Below are positions 41,645 to 50,394 of a DNA stretch of 64,000 nucleotides, piece by piece. Within the stretch, counting starts at the first letter, position 1; the number at the start of each line of letters is the position of its first letter. The DNA is from an uncultured Acidaminococcus sp. (lineage in GTDB: Bacteria > Bacillota > Negativicutes > Acidaminococcales > Acidaminococcaceae), in the NCBI GenBank assembly GCA_900554515.1, contig USHN01000003.1, positions 75,007 to 139,006 on the forward strand, written 5' to 3'. The notes beneath the pieces are model-generated. The model was not told the DNA's origin. It did no database searches and saw nothing but the letters and a program-made list of their open reading frames with translations. Position numbers and translations under genes: made by a program.

Positions 41645-42060
41645 GTTTATAACTCCAGGCATCTTCCAACACAATAATTATCCCAAACATTCCTGGCCCC
41701 ATCCATTTTTCTGCCAAACGGGTCAAAAATATTCCGGCCTTAATACTCTGTCAGTCGCTCGTGAGTCTTGATATCCTGAATGGCATAGGCGTGGTGATAT
41801 TACTCCCCCACCACCGGGCAAGCCCGGTCCCCCGCCCCCAAGGGGGCGGGGGACCAGCTTAACAGGACGTGTTGCTGGTGGTGGGGGCTAGGGTTCTATG
41901 GCTTACTTCTCCGTTGCTATTCACACATGATATTCTTCCCAGTATTGTACCATAGAATATTTGCTAAATACTGTTTTATCATACTGGACGAAGGCCCTTT
42001 TTACAATACGATTTCGGAAATCAGCCTTTTCGTGCGGCGATAATGAAAGGGGATTTTGTG
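41645..42060. other. Gap between cas3 and the polysaccharide operon, with a multi-hairpin GC-rich element
   Basis: No convincing gene lies here. The core, 41805-41887, is strikingly GC-rich in an AT-rich surround. CCCCCACCACC (41805-41815) pairs with GGTGGTGGGGG (41877-41887). Inside are three further hairpins: CCGGGC-AA-GCCCGG (41814-41827), a 14-bp perfect stem with an AA loop (41826-41855), and CCAGC/GCTGG with an inner AACA/TGTT (41854-41878). This looks like a cloverleaf, whether in DNA or RNA. A weaker pair, TTCTATGG/CCATAGAA, lies at 41893-41957. It could be a MITE or palindromic repeat, a mobile-element end, a structured RNA, or the terminator of the polysaccharide operon. A stop-bounded 19-codon fragment at 41740-41799 on the minus strand may be a gene relic. 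Confidence 0.5.
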
Positions 42061-42168
42061 ATGGCAGTTTTTACCCGGCAAAATAGTGGAAAGTTTGACC
42101 TTGGAATGACTTCTTCCCCATTGCCGTTTACAACAAAATATGTCTCCTTTTTAATGCTATTCCCATAG
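42061..42168 (+). CDS. Possible 35-codon small ORF or gene remnant
   Basis: An ATG at 42061 follows GAAAGGGG with suitable spacing and opens 35 codons (beginning MAVFTRQNSGKFDLG) to a TAG at 42166. It overlaps the 3' end of the flippase gene on the other strand. No family was recognised. It may be the truncated start of a gene left by rearrangement, or chance. Confidence 0.2.
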   Translation: MAVFTRQNSGKFDLGMTSSPLPFTTKYVSFLMLFP

Positions 42169-43372
42169 CTATTGTAACAACGCTTTCTGTAATAAACATG
42201 GTAACAGAGACACCATTTTCCCGATATAGCAATATAAGAGGAACAATAATGAGAAGGTTTAAAACAGAAACCAATAACAATATTTTACTATAGATTTTTT
42301 CCATTCCTAACGGAAGCATTGTCTCATATCCAAAAATATTACTGAGAGAAACAATAAGGGGTACAAAGGCCATGATCTGCAATGGTAAAATTGAATAAAC
42401 GTATTTACTTCCGAGCAACCATGGAATCACTATAGGGGCCCCAACCAAGATAGCTACTCCTCCTGCAATTCCACAAATCACATAAGCAACTAGCTGCTTT
42501 TTTAAAAAGCGGATGGCCCTTATAGGGTCTCTTTTGAACTGCTGGCTGATATAAGGATAAACAGCATCGTTAGTCGCGCTAATTCCACGTTTAATGCAAT
42601 TCAATAATTTGTCGGCCCCGCTATAATACCCGACAATAGTATTATTAGTAATTATCCCCAAAAGGACTATATCTGTGTTGGTATATAAACTAATGGCCAA
42701 ATTAGAAATAAAAATTTGCCGGGCTTCTTTAAATACTTCTTTTATGTGTACCAGGGTTGGCATTTGGAAAATTCCGGGGAATATATGTGCAATTAAAAAA
42801 AGAGAAAGTACCCCTGCGATAAAGGGGGTACAGGATTGGAGGAATGCCGCTAAAATATAATCATTTTCCGATGAAACAAATGCAAAGATGCATAATATGG
42901 AAAGCGTTCTTCCCATTAAATTGATAATTGTAATGTATCTCATTTGTTGGATTCCCTGAAAAAACCAAATAGGAAATAACACATTTCCTATTACACCAAT
43001 ATAAACGGCAACAAATAAATGCCAATCAATCCTAACAATTTGCAAAAGATTACCAAGCCAGAGAAGTCCACAAAAACTTACCGAAACAAGCCCTAGTAAA
43101 AATACTTTAGACCACATATACGTAGAAAAGATTAATGGAATTTCTGCTTTAGAGCTTTGTGCCAAAGCGCGTGGAGCAGTTAAATTAAATCCATAATCAA
43201 TAAAGAGATTAAAATACACTATAATCCCCTGCATAAATGCAACAGCGCCAAAATTAGCTGGCCCAAGCACACGTAATAAATAGGGGACTAATATAAAAGA
43301 TAATATATATTCCAATCCACGCAGCGTGAGCATTGAAAAGATATTCTCAATAAGAGAATTTTTGAGCTTCAC
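42128..43372 (-). CDS. Polysaccharide repeat-unit flippase (Wzx-like)
   Basis: A 414-residue MATE/MOP-superfamily exporter with about twelve membrane segments; RGLEYILSFILVPYLLRVLGPANFGAVAF near the N-terminus is the usual Wzx signature. It would move undecaprenyl-linked repeat units across the membrane. The start is taken as GTG 43372, placed after GAGGTG just behind the preceding stop. It is the last gene of the polysaccharide operon. Confidence 0.88.
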   Translation of the reverse strand: MKLKNSLIENIFSMLTLRGLEYILSFILVPYLLRVLGPANFGAVAFMQGIIVYFNLFIDYGFNLTAPRALAQSSKAEIPLIFSTYMWSKVFLLGLVSVSFCGLLWLGNLLQIVRIDWHLFVAVYIGVIGNVLFPIWFFQGIQQMRYITIINLMGRTLSILCIFAFVSSENDYILAAFLQSCTPFIAGVLSLFLIAHIFPGIFQMPTLVHIKEVFKEARQIFISNLAISLYTNTDIVLLGIITNNTIVGYYSGADKLLNCIKRGISATNDAVYPYISQQFKRDPIRAIRFLKKQLVAYVICGIAGGVAILVGAPIVIPWLLGSKYVYSILPLQIMAFVPLIVSLSNIFGYETMLPLGMEKIYSKILLLVSVLNLLIIVPLILLYRENGVSVTMFITESVVTIAMGIALKRRHILL

Positions 43373-43380
43373 TACACACC

Positions 43381-44076
43381 TCACATATGATTTAAACACT
43401 CGTTTTTGAGTGTCTGATTACATTGTCGCAACTTGTATATGAAAATCATGGCTATCGTTCCTATGACTCCCACAAAAAATCCTGCAATGCTAACTTTTAT
43501 AAGGGTCTTTTTTTGATCTTTTAGTACTACTTGTGGAGTGGTTTTTCCTGTACCAATAACAGAAAATGATACTTCCGGTGCCGTTTTTTGGATCATTTTT
43601 TCACTTTGTCTAACAAAATTATCTGCTAAAAAATCACCATGTTCACTAAGATATACAGCATTATTTGTAATTTGGGGATCAAAATTGACCACAATCTTAA
43701 AGACATTTCTGTGAAGAAATTCTATTCTTACTTTTTGTTGCAACCAAAGCACCTGTTCTGATAAATTCTTTCTTTTCCAAGCACTGTTAAGTTTTGTAAA
43801 ATCAAACTCTTTATCCGAAGTATTTTTGATAAAGTAATAATAATTTTCTGATGAATTTAAAATAGTATCATAAGCAATCTCATTATTATTCTCAAAAGTT
43901 TGAATTTTTATCATTCTCATAAACGTATATGCTCCAGATCTTTCTGCAGCATCAGTAAATGACCATTTTATTCCAGTTAATAAGAGCCCTGTAACAAGCC
44001 CAACTATGACTATCATGATTTTATTTTCTTTTAAGATATTGGAGAACATCTTTAAGACATTAATTCTTTCTTCCAA
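43381..44076 (-). CDS. Wzz-like chain-length determinant/co-polymerase
   Basis: A 231-residue protein with two membrane helices (about residues 20-36 and 194-216) bracketing a helical external domain, the topology of Wzz/PCP proteins that set glycan length. A final Pro-x2-Pro region is weak, and no kinase domain is attached. Its start overlaps the polymerase gene by 17 bases, as expected for partners. Confidence 0.65.
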   Translation of the reverse strand: MEERINVLKMFSNILKENKIMIVIVGLVTGLLLTGIKWSFTDAAERSGAYTFMRMIKIQTFENNNEIAYDTILNSSENYYYFIKNTSDKEFDFTKLNSAWKRKNLSEQVLWLQQKVRIEFLHRNVFKIVVNFDPQITNNAVYLSEHGDFLADNFVRQSEKMIQKTAPEVSFSVIGTGKTTPQVVLKDQKKTLIKVSIAGFFVGVIGTIAMIFIYKLRQCNQTLKNECLNHM

Positions 44077-45643
44077 GATATTGTGCCTCTTCCTTTTTCC
44101 AGAAAATAGCCATCATTAATCCCAGGACAATAAATATACCAAAGTGATCCTCATTTGCCAATAAAGCAATATTCAACCCTAGAAAAGTGATGATTGTCGC
44201 CATAATCTTCTCATTTTTTGAGATCGCCTTCCACTTTCTAAATACCTTGACCAACAAGGCACACGCAGGATATATGAATAAAATCAAACCTATGATTCCC
44301 TGCTCAGCAAAAATTGTCAGGATATGATTGGTATCAGGGAACCCAGATTGTATAGGTCCTGCGTCAACCATATACTTTAACCAAAGTTTTACTTCTCCTA
44401 CATTTTTATCTTCGTCCGTCAATTGCGCATTGATATACTCATTTCTCATGTAGATACCAACACCAAACAGAGGATGTTTGGCACCGACCTTCAGCGTTGC
44501 CAATGCGTTGACCTTCCTGGCCGAGTTACTTCTTTTATTGCCAGTAACGGACGTCACATTATTTCGTACATATTCCTTTGCACTAATAACCTCATGGGAA
44601 TCGGCCACTTTACTATCAATTGATCTAAAATTTGACATAATCCCTAAGGAAATAAAAAATGCTAGTGCTGTGCATCCAATAAATAAACATATTCTCTTGT
44701 ATTTTTCTTTCTGAACAAAGGGCGCACAAATACACGCCCAACAAAGAAACAATAAAAGCTCTATTCCAACGACAACGTTACCAGTTCGAGCCTTTGACAT
44801 AAAAAGCATTATGATCAAGCAGCAGTAAATAAAAATTTTTAATACCGAAGGAGCTTTTGTTCTATTAAAAAATTCAGTAAAAAATGGTGGAATTGCCATA
44901 GCTAGGAATATTCCTAAATGGCTGGGCTCCGGAAAAAGGCTGCGAAGCTGCAACCGATCCCAAAATAAAGGTGGCCACCATCCTTGTCCAGAAGCCACAT
45001 CAAAAATCCTTACATTAATCATCGCTAAAATATCTTTACAAAAAGGGCTTCCACAGAGAAATCCAACTTCTACTACTGAATATGTAATTAAAAATAGTGA
45101 GGCTATCACCAGGGATTTCTTGAAATCTTGTAACCCTTTTTTCCAATCTTGATAATAGATATGATATATCCAAAACGAGATCAAAAAAGATGATGTAGTA
45201 TAGGCAATAGAATTTCTTATGGCACGATATAAAAGCCAGCTCTTTAAAAAAAACAACTCCGAAATCTCAGGGTAAAGATGCTGCAAATTATAGAAGAGAT
45301 TCTTAAAACTACGCATCTGATTTAAGTCAATATTAGCAAAAGAAGGGTAAAAAAGAACTCCTAAAACAGAACATAAAAGCGCCCAAAAAAATACGATTTT
45401 TAAAAATCCTATTATTTTCTTCTCAAATTCAGTTAGTGAATTTGGATATATATAGCTTTCAATGAAAAAAGCAATAACGCCCATTATTATAAAAACATAA
45501 GCCAAATAATTCCCTGCAACAGGGAACTTAAGACGCCCAGTCATGATAGGAATTGTTGAAACACCGCAAATAAAACATGTTCTCTGTATTTCCAACAGAT
45601 GCTCTTTCAGTCTTTCACCCGTTTCCATCATGATAGTAACCAT
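44060..45643 (-). CDS. O-antigen ligase/polymerase-like membrane protein (Wzy-like)
   Basis: A 527-residue protein with at least ten membrane segments and a large external loop (about 330-430) containing ...HPLFGVGIYMRNEY and SGFPDTNHILTIFAEQGIIGLILF, which match the Wzy_C/O-antigen ligase pattern with its conserved H of TNHILT. In this operon, with a Wzx and a Wzz-like protein, a polymerase is more likely than a ligase. Confidence 0.8.
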   Translation of the reverse strand: MVTIMMETGERLKEHLLEIQRTCFICGVSTIPIMTGRLKFPVAGNYLAYVFIIMGVIAFFIESYIYPNSLTEFEKKIIGFLKIVFFWALLCSVLGVLFYPSFANIDLNQMRSFKNLFYNLQHLYPEISELFFLKSWLLYRAIRNSIAYTTSSFLISFWIYHIYYQDWKKGLQDFKKSLVIASLFLITYSVVEVGFLCGSPFCKDILAMINVRIFDVASGQGWWPPLFWDRLQLRSLFPEPSHLGIFLAMAIPPFFTEFFNRTKAPSVLKIFIYCCLIIMLFMSKARTGNVVVGIELLLFLCWACICAPFVQKEKYKRICLFIGCTALAFFISLGIMSNFRSIDSKVADSHEVISAKEYVRNNVTSVTGNKRSNSARKVNALATLKVGAKHPLFGVGIYMRNEYINAQLTDEDKNVGEVKLWLKYMVDAGPIQSGFPDTNHILTIFAEQGIIGLILFIYPACALLVKVFRKWKAISKNEKIMATIITFLGLNIALLANEDHFGIFIVLGLMMAIFWKKEEAQYLGRKN

Positions 45644-45673
45644 TTGCTAATAACCCCTTTGAAGAAGATAAAT

Positions 45674-46708
45674 CTATTGTTTTTTACTTGCTATGGTAAC
45701 AGCTGTTTCAAAAGCTTTCTTAGTAAAGAAACCAGAAATCACTTTTTTCTGTAACACTGCTATATTTTGGAGATACTCTTGATAATCTTCCAGTTTTAAC
45801 GTATCAATGAATGCTCTAATTTCTGATAAACTGCTTACGGTAAAACCAATATGATAGTCTCTTACTATTTTGGCAATAGCGGCCTGCTCCCACGTAATAA
45901 CAGGTAGTCCCGCCGCAATGTATAACGATAACTTATGGGGGTAGTTAACTTTAAGATAATTCCCATTTAATCCGGTACAACCATTAATGGAGTTACCATC
46001 CCAAACCAAGCCAAAACTCCCCTGCAATTTAAAAGGAATTTCTTCCGGCGAGTAACTCCCTACCCAATGGACTTTATTTTTCAAGTCAGTATCCAAATTA
46101 GGCCCATATAAGTTAAAAGATACATCTGATGCTTTTTCCGTGAACTCCCGGATGAACTGGCTCTTTCCAAGATTTCCAGCAAAGACAATCTGCTTTCCGA
46201 ATTTATAGTTATTCTGTTTAGGAATATCTGTCAATAAATAATCAAAGATATCTACATTAACAACAGGAATCGTAAGGCCGTGGCATCTTAAGCAATCCGT
46301 CATCTTTTGATTATGTAAAAGCACAACACAAGCTTTATTCAAAATATTAATTTCTTTATCAATATCTGTATTAAATCGTATGGAATCTACATCATGAATT
46401 AATAAAATCGCTTTATTATTTTTCAAAATATGGTAGAACTTTTCTCGCAGTAAAGAATTATAGTTGTAATGGGGATATTGGATAATAATCACCTTATCTC
46501 TGCAATGTCGTTCTATATCCTGCAAGCACAAGAAATTATGACAAAATGTCCGCACATACGTAAGAAGATTACGCCTTCCAGGTATTGTATACAGTGTTGT
46601 TAATTTGGGGTATACTTCACGTAACACCTGCTCAATATCTTCAACTCCTTTTCCTCCCGCGTGCTGCTGATGAGGCGCTTGTTCACTGATATATACAATA
46701 TCCGACAT
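45674..46708 (-). CDS. Glycosyltransferase, galactofuranosyltransferase-like
   Basis: A 344-residue GT-B-type transferase resembling the WbbI/Gtf3 group: IQYPHYNYNSLLREKF, ILLIHDVDSIRFN, IVFAGNLGKSQFI, FNLYGPNLD and the C-terminal YPHKLSLYIAAGLPVITWEQAAIA donor-binding block. With glf in the same operon, transfer of galactofuranose is a reasonable guess, but other hexoses are possible. Confidence 0.75.
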   Translation of the reverse strand: MSDIVYISEQAPHQQHAGGKGVEDIEQVLREVYPKLTTLYTIPGRRNLLTYVRTFCHNFLCLQDIERHCRDKVIIIQYPHYNYNSLLREKFYHILKNNKAILLIHDVDSIRFNTDIDKEINILNKACVVLLHNQKMTDCLRCHGLTIPVVNVDIFDYLLTDIPKQNNYKFGKQIVFAGNLGKSQFIREFTEKASDVSFNLYGPNLDTDLKNKVHWVGSYSPEEIPFKLQGSFGLVWDGNSINGCTGLNGNYLKVNYPHKLSLYIAAGLPVITWEQAAIAKIVRDYHIGFTVSSLSEIRAFIDTLKLEDYQEYLQNIAVLQKKVISGFFTKKAFETAVTIASKKQ

Positions 46709-46723
46709 CTACGTGTCTCCTTT

Positions 46724-47515
46724 TTAAATCTTATTTTTTATCTTTTTAATTAAATATGTCAACCCGTACATTTCGTAGGTAGCAACAACACGACATAGAT
46801 AAAAAGCAAGTCTGTCCGGTATTCCTAATTTCCTATAAGTATCATAGTATTCATCAATTTTTGCGTTATATTGCTTCATTTCCTCAGATACCCAAGATGC
46901 AGAATACTGATGAATCACATAGGTATTAGCAGTTATATTGACTTCTCCTGTGTCGAAATGCTTAGCACAAAGGTAATCAAAAGGGAGAATAACCATGTTT
47001 TGTCCAAAATGAAGCTTTTTACCGTCCAAGGTCAGATTATATTTTTGAGTAGTCAATTTCGTAACGACCTGAACGTTTGTCGTCATATCCAGTAATCCAT
47101 TCTTTTGTAAAAAATGTCTCCGGTCATAATCATGTAAGAGCATCCCAATCCATTCATTTTCCAGACAGGCACCTAGAGTGCCTGTCTGGATATGCGTCTT
47201 TGACTCATATCCACACACCGCATCATAGATGCGGAGAGGGTCTATTGATTTAACCATCTCCACATCCGTATCCATATAAAAGCCCCCTTCTTCATAGAGG
47301 ACTTTTAAACGAGCATAGTCTGACACAAAAGCCCATTTTTTTGCTTCATAGGCTTCTCTGCAGTAGTTATTTTCATTGATATCAAAGTTGGACTCATTCC
47401 ATTCTTTGATTTCATAGTCTGGGCAATATTTTTTCCATGATAGGATATTTCTTTGTACATCATCTGGTTTTGGAGCCCCACCGAACCAGCAATAATGGAT
47501 AATTTTAGGAATCAA
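46724..47515 (-). CDS. GT32-family glycosyltransferase with DXD motif
   Basis: A 263-residue capsule-type transferase: IPKIIHYCWFGG at the N-terminus, then KKWAFVSDYARLKVLYEEGGFYMDTDVEMVKSID (residues about 68-100) with the DTD metal/donor motif. It follows the methyltransferase gene after a 139-base gap, which marks the right-hand end (in transcription terms) of the inserted ATPase-methyltransferase pair. Confidence 0.88.
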   Translation of the reverse strand: MIPKIIHYCWFGGAPKPDDVQRNILSWKKYCPDYEIKEWNESNFDINENNYCREAYEAKKWAFVSDYARLKVLYEEGGFYMDTDVEMVKSIDPLRIYDAVCGYESKTHIQTGTLGACLENEWIGMLLHDYDRRHFLQKNGLLDMTTNVQVVTKLTTQKYNLTLDGKKLHFGQNMVILPFDYLCAKHFDTGEVNITANTYVIHQYSASWVSEEMKQYNAKIDEYYDTYRKLGIPDRLAFYLCRVVATYEMYGLTYLIKKIKNKI

Positions 47516-47654
47516 TCTATTCTCCTTGGCATAGTTTAAAGGAAACAGCTTGACTAATGCATAATTCTCCAGGAAAGGTCCAGTAAGTACTTTCTCAGTA
47601 CTTTATTTTCAAATTTGCAATTCCCTAGAGTTCACTGTACTCCTATTTAAATTT

Positions 47655-48527
47655 CTATATTGCTAATAACCGTACCCGGCTAAAAGATTCTATCTTAGTA
47701 TTACAGTTAGAAAAAAGCAGCTCTTTTTCATGTCTCTTTACATTTGCGGTATAGTGAAGGGTATATAAAAATTGTGTAGAGGCACCATAAAGATTTCTAA
47801 TTTGTTGAACATTATCATAGGTAGCAATCCATTTATGATATTCCAGATTTTGTATGGCATCGGCGAGTTGCTGATGGTAATGATCCGTTAAGCCATTTTT
47901 GTATAAAGACTTTCCCTGTTCATAATAAGGAGGGTCAAAGTAAGTAAACAAGTTTTTCTTGTTATATTTGGGCAAAACTTCCTTTATAAAATAAATACCA
48001 TCTTCTGAATAAAGATGAATTTTGTTAGAATACTTAGCAATATCTTCGATCTTTTTAACAATCACGGGAATATTAAATCTACAATCTAAATGATATTTTG
48101 AAGTCTGTCGAATCCCGCCGATTGGTCCACCAGTAATTATTCCGGATCTATTTGTTCTGTTTAAAAAGAAAGCTGCATAGGCAAGATCAAAAGAATAACC
48201 GCTAATATCTTTTAAATGATTATAAATCTCGTGCTGTCTATGCCACTCATCCATAGTGATTGGTGTTTGCTGTATTTTATTAATAAAACTGTCAGTATTA
48301 TGAATGACAGCATTCCAAATTGAATATATTGCTGAATCAAAATCGTTTAAGATAATTTCTTCTACTTGTCCAGCCAGCAAAAGTGTTAGTGCGATTCCAG
48401 CTCCACCGCAAAACGGCTCGCAATATATGGGGTTTTCTATTTCATTTAGCTGAATCGTATGATATACGAACTTTGAAAGCTGTGTCTTACCCCCAGGGTA
48501 TCTAAGAATAGACTTTGTTATAGGCAT
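47655..48527 (-). CDS. Dam-type (D12 class) DNA adenine N6-methyltransferase
   Basis: A 290-residue adenine methyltransferase of the Dam/M.DpnIIA class. It has the AdoMet motifs RYPGGKTQLS and CEPFCGGAGIALTLLL, EEIILNDFD, and the catalytic DPPY in FTYFDPPYYEQGKSLYKNG. Dam-class enzymes often methylate GATC, but specificity cannot be read here. The ATG at 48527 follows AAAGGTGG. It sits between glycosyltransferase genes with no sugar-related role, directly after the OLD-type ATPase, and no restriction endonuclease gene is adjacent, so it is either a lone methylase or the self-marking partner of the ATPase. Confidence 0.9.
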   Translation of the reverse strand: MPITKSILRYPGGKTQLSKFVYHTIQLNEIENPIYCEPFCGGAGIALTLLLAGQVEEIILNDFDSAIYSIWNAVIHNTDSFINKIQQTPITMDEWHRQHEIYNHLKDISGYSFDLAYAAFFLNRTNRSGIITGGPIGGIRQTSKYHLDCRFNIPVIVKKIEDIAKYSNKIHLYSEDGIYFIKEVLPKYNKKNLFTYFDPPYYEQGKSLYKNGLTDHYHQQLADAIQNLEYHKWIATYDNVQQIRNLYGASTQFLYTLHYTANVKRHEKELLFSNCNTKIESFSRVRLLAI

Positions 48528-48614
48528 GGAAACCACCTTTCTCCAATGGTCTTACACTTTCTTCAAACACCTCATTTCTGAAACAAATAATAAAATATGG
48601 TATTTGAACAAAAT

Positions 48615-50219
48615 CTAATCAATGGGAGACAGCCCTTGAAATTTAGCTATTTTATTATAAGCATTTTTCAAAGAAATATATAGATCATCTATTTCTTTCG
48701 CATAAGTTTCCGCAAAAAAAGTCATTAAATGCGTATCTTGAAAAATTTGTTGGTGGTCCCGAAACCATTCTTTTAGAGTAGATCGACCCTTTTGGGGCTG
48801 TTGAAGAAAATAGTTTTTAGTTAATGCTTGATTTAGACAAAGTGGCTGTGCAAAGAACCTATTTGCGTCCTCTGTATTAGAGGTCAGAAAATCTAAAATA
48901 ATATTTTCAGGAGATTTTCCACCCGGTAAAAAAAATATATTTTGTTTACTTGCATTTAGCGACTCCACATCTTTCTTAATCTTATCCTTGTTTATTGAGT
49001 CTCCATCCAGAACAATTATTTTATTAAAAAAATATAGGGGTTCTCCCTTAACCATTGATAAAATTGACTCATTACCAATTTCAGTGTCTAGCAAATCTAA
49101 GCGGCTTCTTAACGATTGCCAGTCTTCGCCTGGCAAATTATTTATAAACCATCGCGCTTCACGATCTTCTGTATAAACCTTTATCTTATTACGTTGTAGA
49201 CTAAGAGTATCTTCTTCTAAAAGACCTTGGATAGTAGAATATGACGGATTAGTAAGGACCTGCAGAATATTATTGGCAGTTGATAGATAATATAAATTAG
49301 TATCATTTTCTGTAAGAACGGAGTTTGTAGAGCTTAAAACTAATGATTTTGAGATATAGCTTAGGATGCTTAGGCTATGCGTAGTGAATACAATTTGTAA
49401 AGATAAGTTCTTAGCTTCTTTTAATAAATAGTGGATAAGCTTTACTTGAGCAGAAGGATGTAATGTGGCATCTAGCTCATCAATTAATAACAATCCTCCA
49501 TTATAGTTTTCTTTGGAACGGTCTTTTAATAATCTAAAAGATTCTACTGCTAAGAGTATTTGCCCAAGATTATCTTGTCCTGCGGAATTAGACAAATAGT
49601 CATAATCCTCTGTAACAACACCAAAGGCAGTTTTCTTTTTAACGTCAGGTAATGCTACAGATTGCATATCTTTGATAGTATCGTTAATAGATAAAATCCT
49701 CTTATAACTTTCAAGCATTTTAACCTTATACCGGTCAGGAAGTACTGTATATTTCGAATGAGTAGGCGAGATTGATGCTGATTCCCCCAAAGGGAAAAGT
49801 CTTGAAAGACCTAGAAATAGTGTCGGCCAATTTTGTTTTGATGAACGTTTTTTATTAAATTTATCAGTAAATTCCGGAATCATTCTTGCACGAGGTAATT
49901 TAGTTTTTGAATCCTTTTGCCAGGTAATACGACAGGATCTATATGTTCCATCATCAAAAGTAATCTTTAAAATATTGGACGAACTTTTATCATGTGTTGG
50001 ACTCAATTTGAATATTTCACTGAATTCAGTTCTAAATTGTTTTTGCATAATAGGGCGTCCATATTTGACTTTCAGCTCACTAGAATTCCCTAAAATACCA
50101 AGCAATGTAGACTTACCTACAGAATTAGTCCCTGATAGTACTGTAATGTACTTTCCCAAATCAAGAGTTACATCTTCAAATAGCCTAAAATTGTTTATAT
50201 GTAATGATAAAATACGCAT
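48615..50219 (-). CDS. OLD-type ATPase with C-terminal TOPRIM-like region, candidate defence effector
   Basis: A 534-residue ABC/SMC-like ATPase. N-terminal: LHINNFRLFEDVTLDLG then Walker A GTNSVGKSTLL (about residue 31-41). The ABC signature is degenerate (NSAGQDNLGQILL, about 212), Walker B is GLLLIDELDATLHPSAQ and the switch His is IVFTTHS. From about 355 comes a TOPRIM-like module: Glu in KVYTEDREARWFINN and a DxD in NKIIVLDGDSINKDK, then FFLPGGKSPENIILDFL. This order is that of OLD-family nucleases, which include Gabija GajA and retron/PARIS-type ATPases. It has a 175-base upstream gap suggesting its own promoter, and is followed by the adenine methyltransferase. AT content is higher than in most of the window. 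Confidence 0.8.
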   Translation of the reverse strand: MRILSLHINNFRLFEDVTLDLGKYITVLSGTNSVGKSTLLGILGNSSELKVKYGRPIMQKQFRTEFSEIFKLSPTHDKSSSNILKITFDDGTYRSCRITWQKDSKTKLPRARMIPEFTDKFNKKRSSKQNWPTLFLGLSRLFPLGESASISPTHSKYTVLPDRYKVKMLESYKRILSINDTIKDMQSVALPDVKKKTAFGVVTEDYDYLSNSAGQDNLGQILLAVESFRLLKDRSKENYNGGLLLIDELDATLHPSAQVKLIHYLLKEAKNLSLQIVFTTHSLSILSYISKSLVLSSTNSVLTENDTNLYYLSTANNILQVLTNPSYSTIQGLLEEDTLSLQRNKIKVYTEDREARWFINNLPGEDWQSLRSRLDLLDTEIGNESILSMVKGEPLYFFNKIIVLDGDSINKDKIKKDVESLNASKQNIFFLPGGKSPENIILDFLTSNTEDANRFFAQPLCLNQALTKNYFLQQPQKGRSTLKEWFRDHQQIFQDTHLMTFFAETYAKEIDDLYISLKNAYNKIAKFQGLSPID

Positions 50220-50394
50220 GCAGCACTTCCTTTCCTATTTATCTGTTTTCTGTAATTAGGCTTATAATAAGCTCTACTTCCAGCGATCCAAAAAGATTTG
50301 AGTGTATTTTGATATCTGTCTGAAAAGCAAACGTCTCCTTACTATCCAATTTAGCCTTAGCTAGAATCACGAAAAAGATATTAACTTTTCCTTA

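Noticed and set aside
47586..47604. AAGTACT/AGTACTT hairpin between the methyltransferase and GT32 genes, considered as an insertion boundary
   Set aside because: Short stem, no matching copy at the other end of the ATPase-methyltransferase pair, and no target-site duplication seen.
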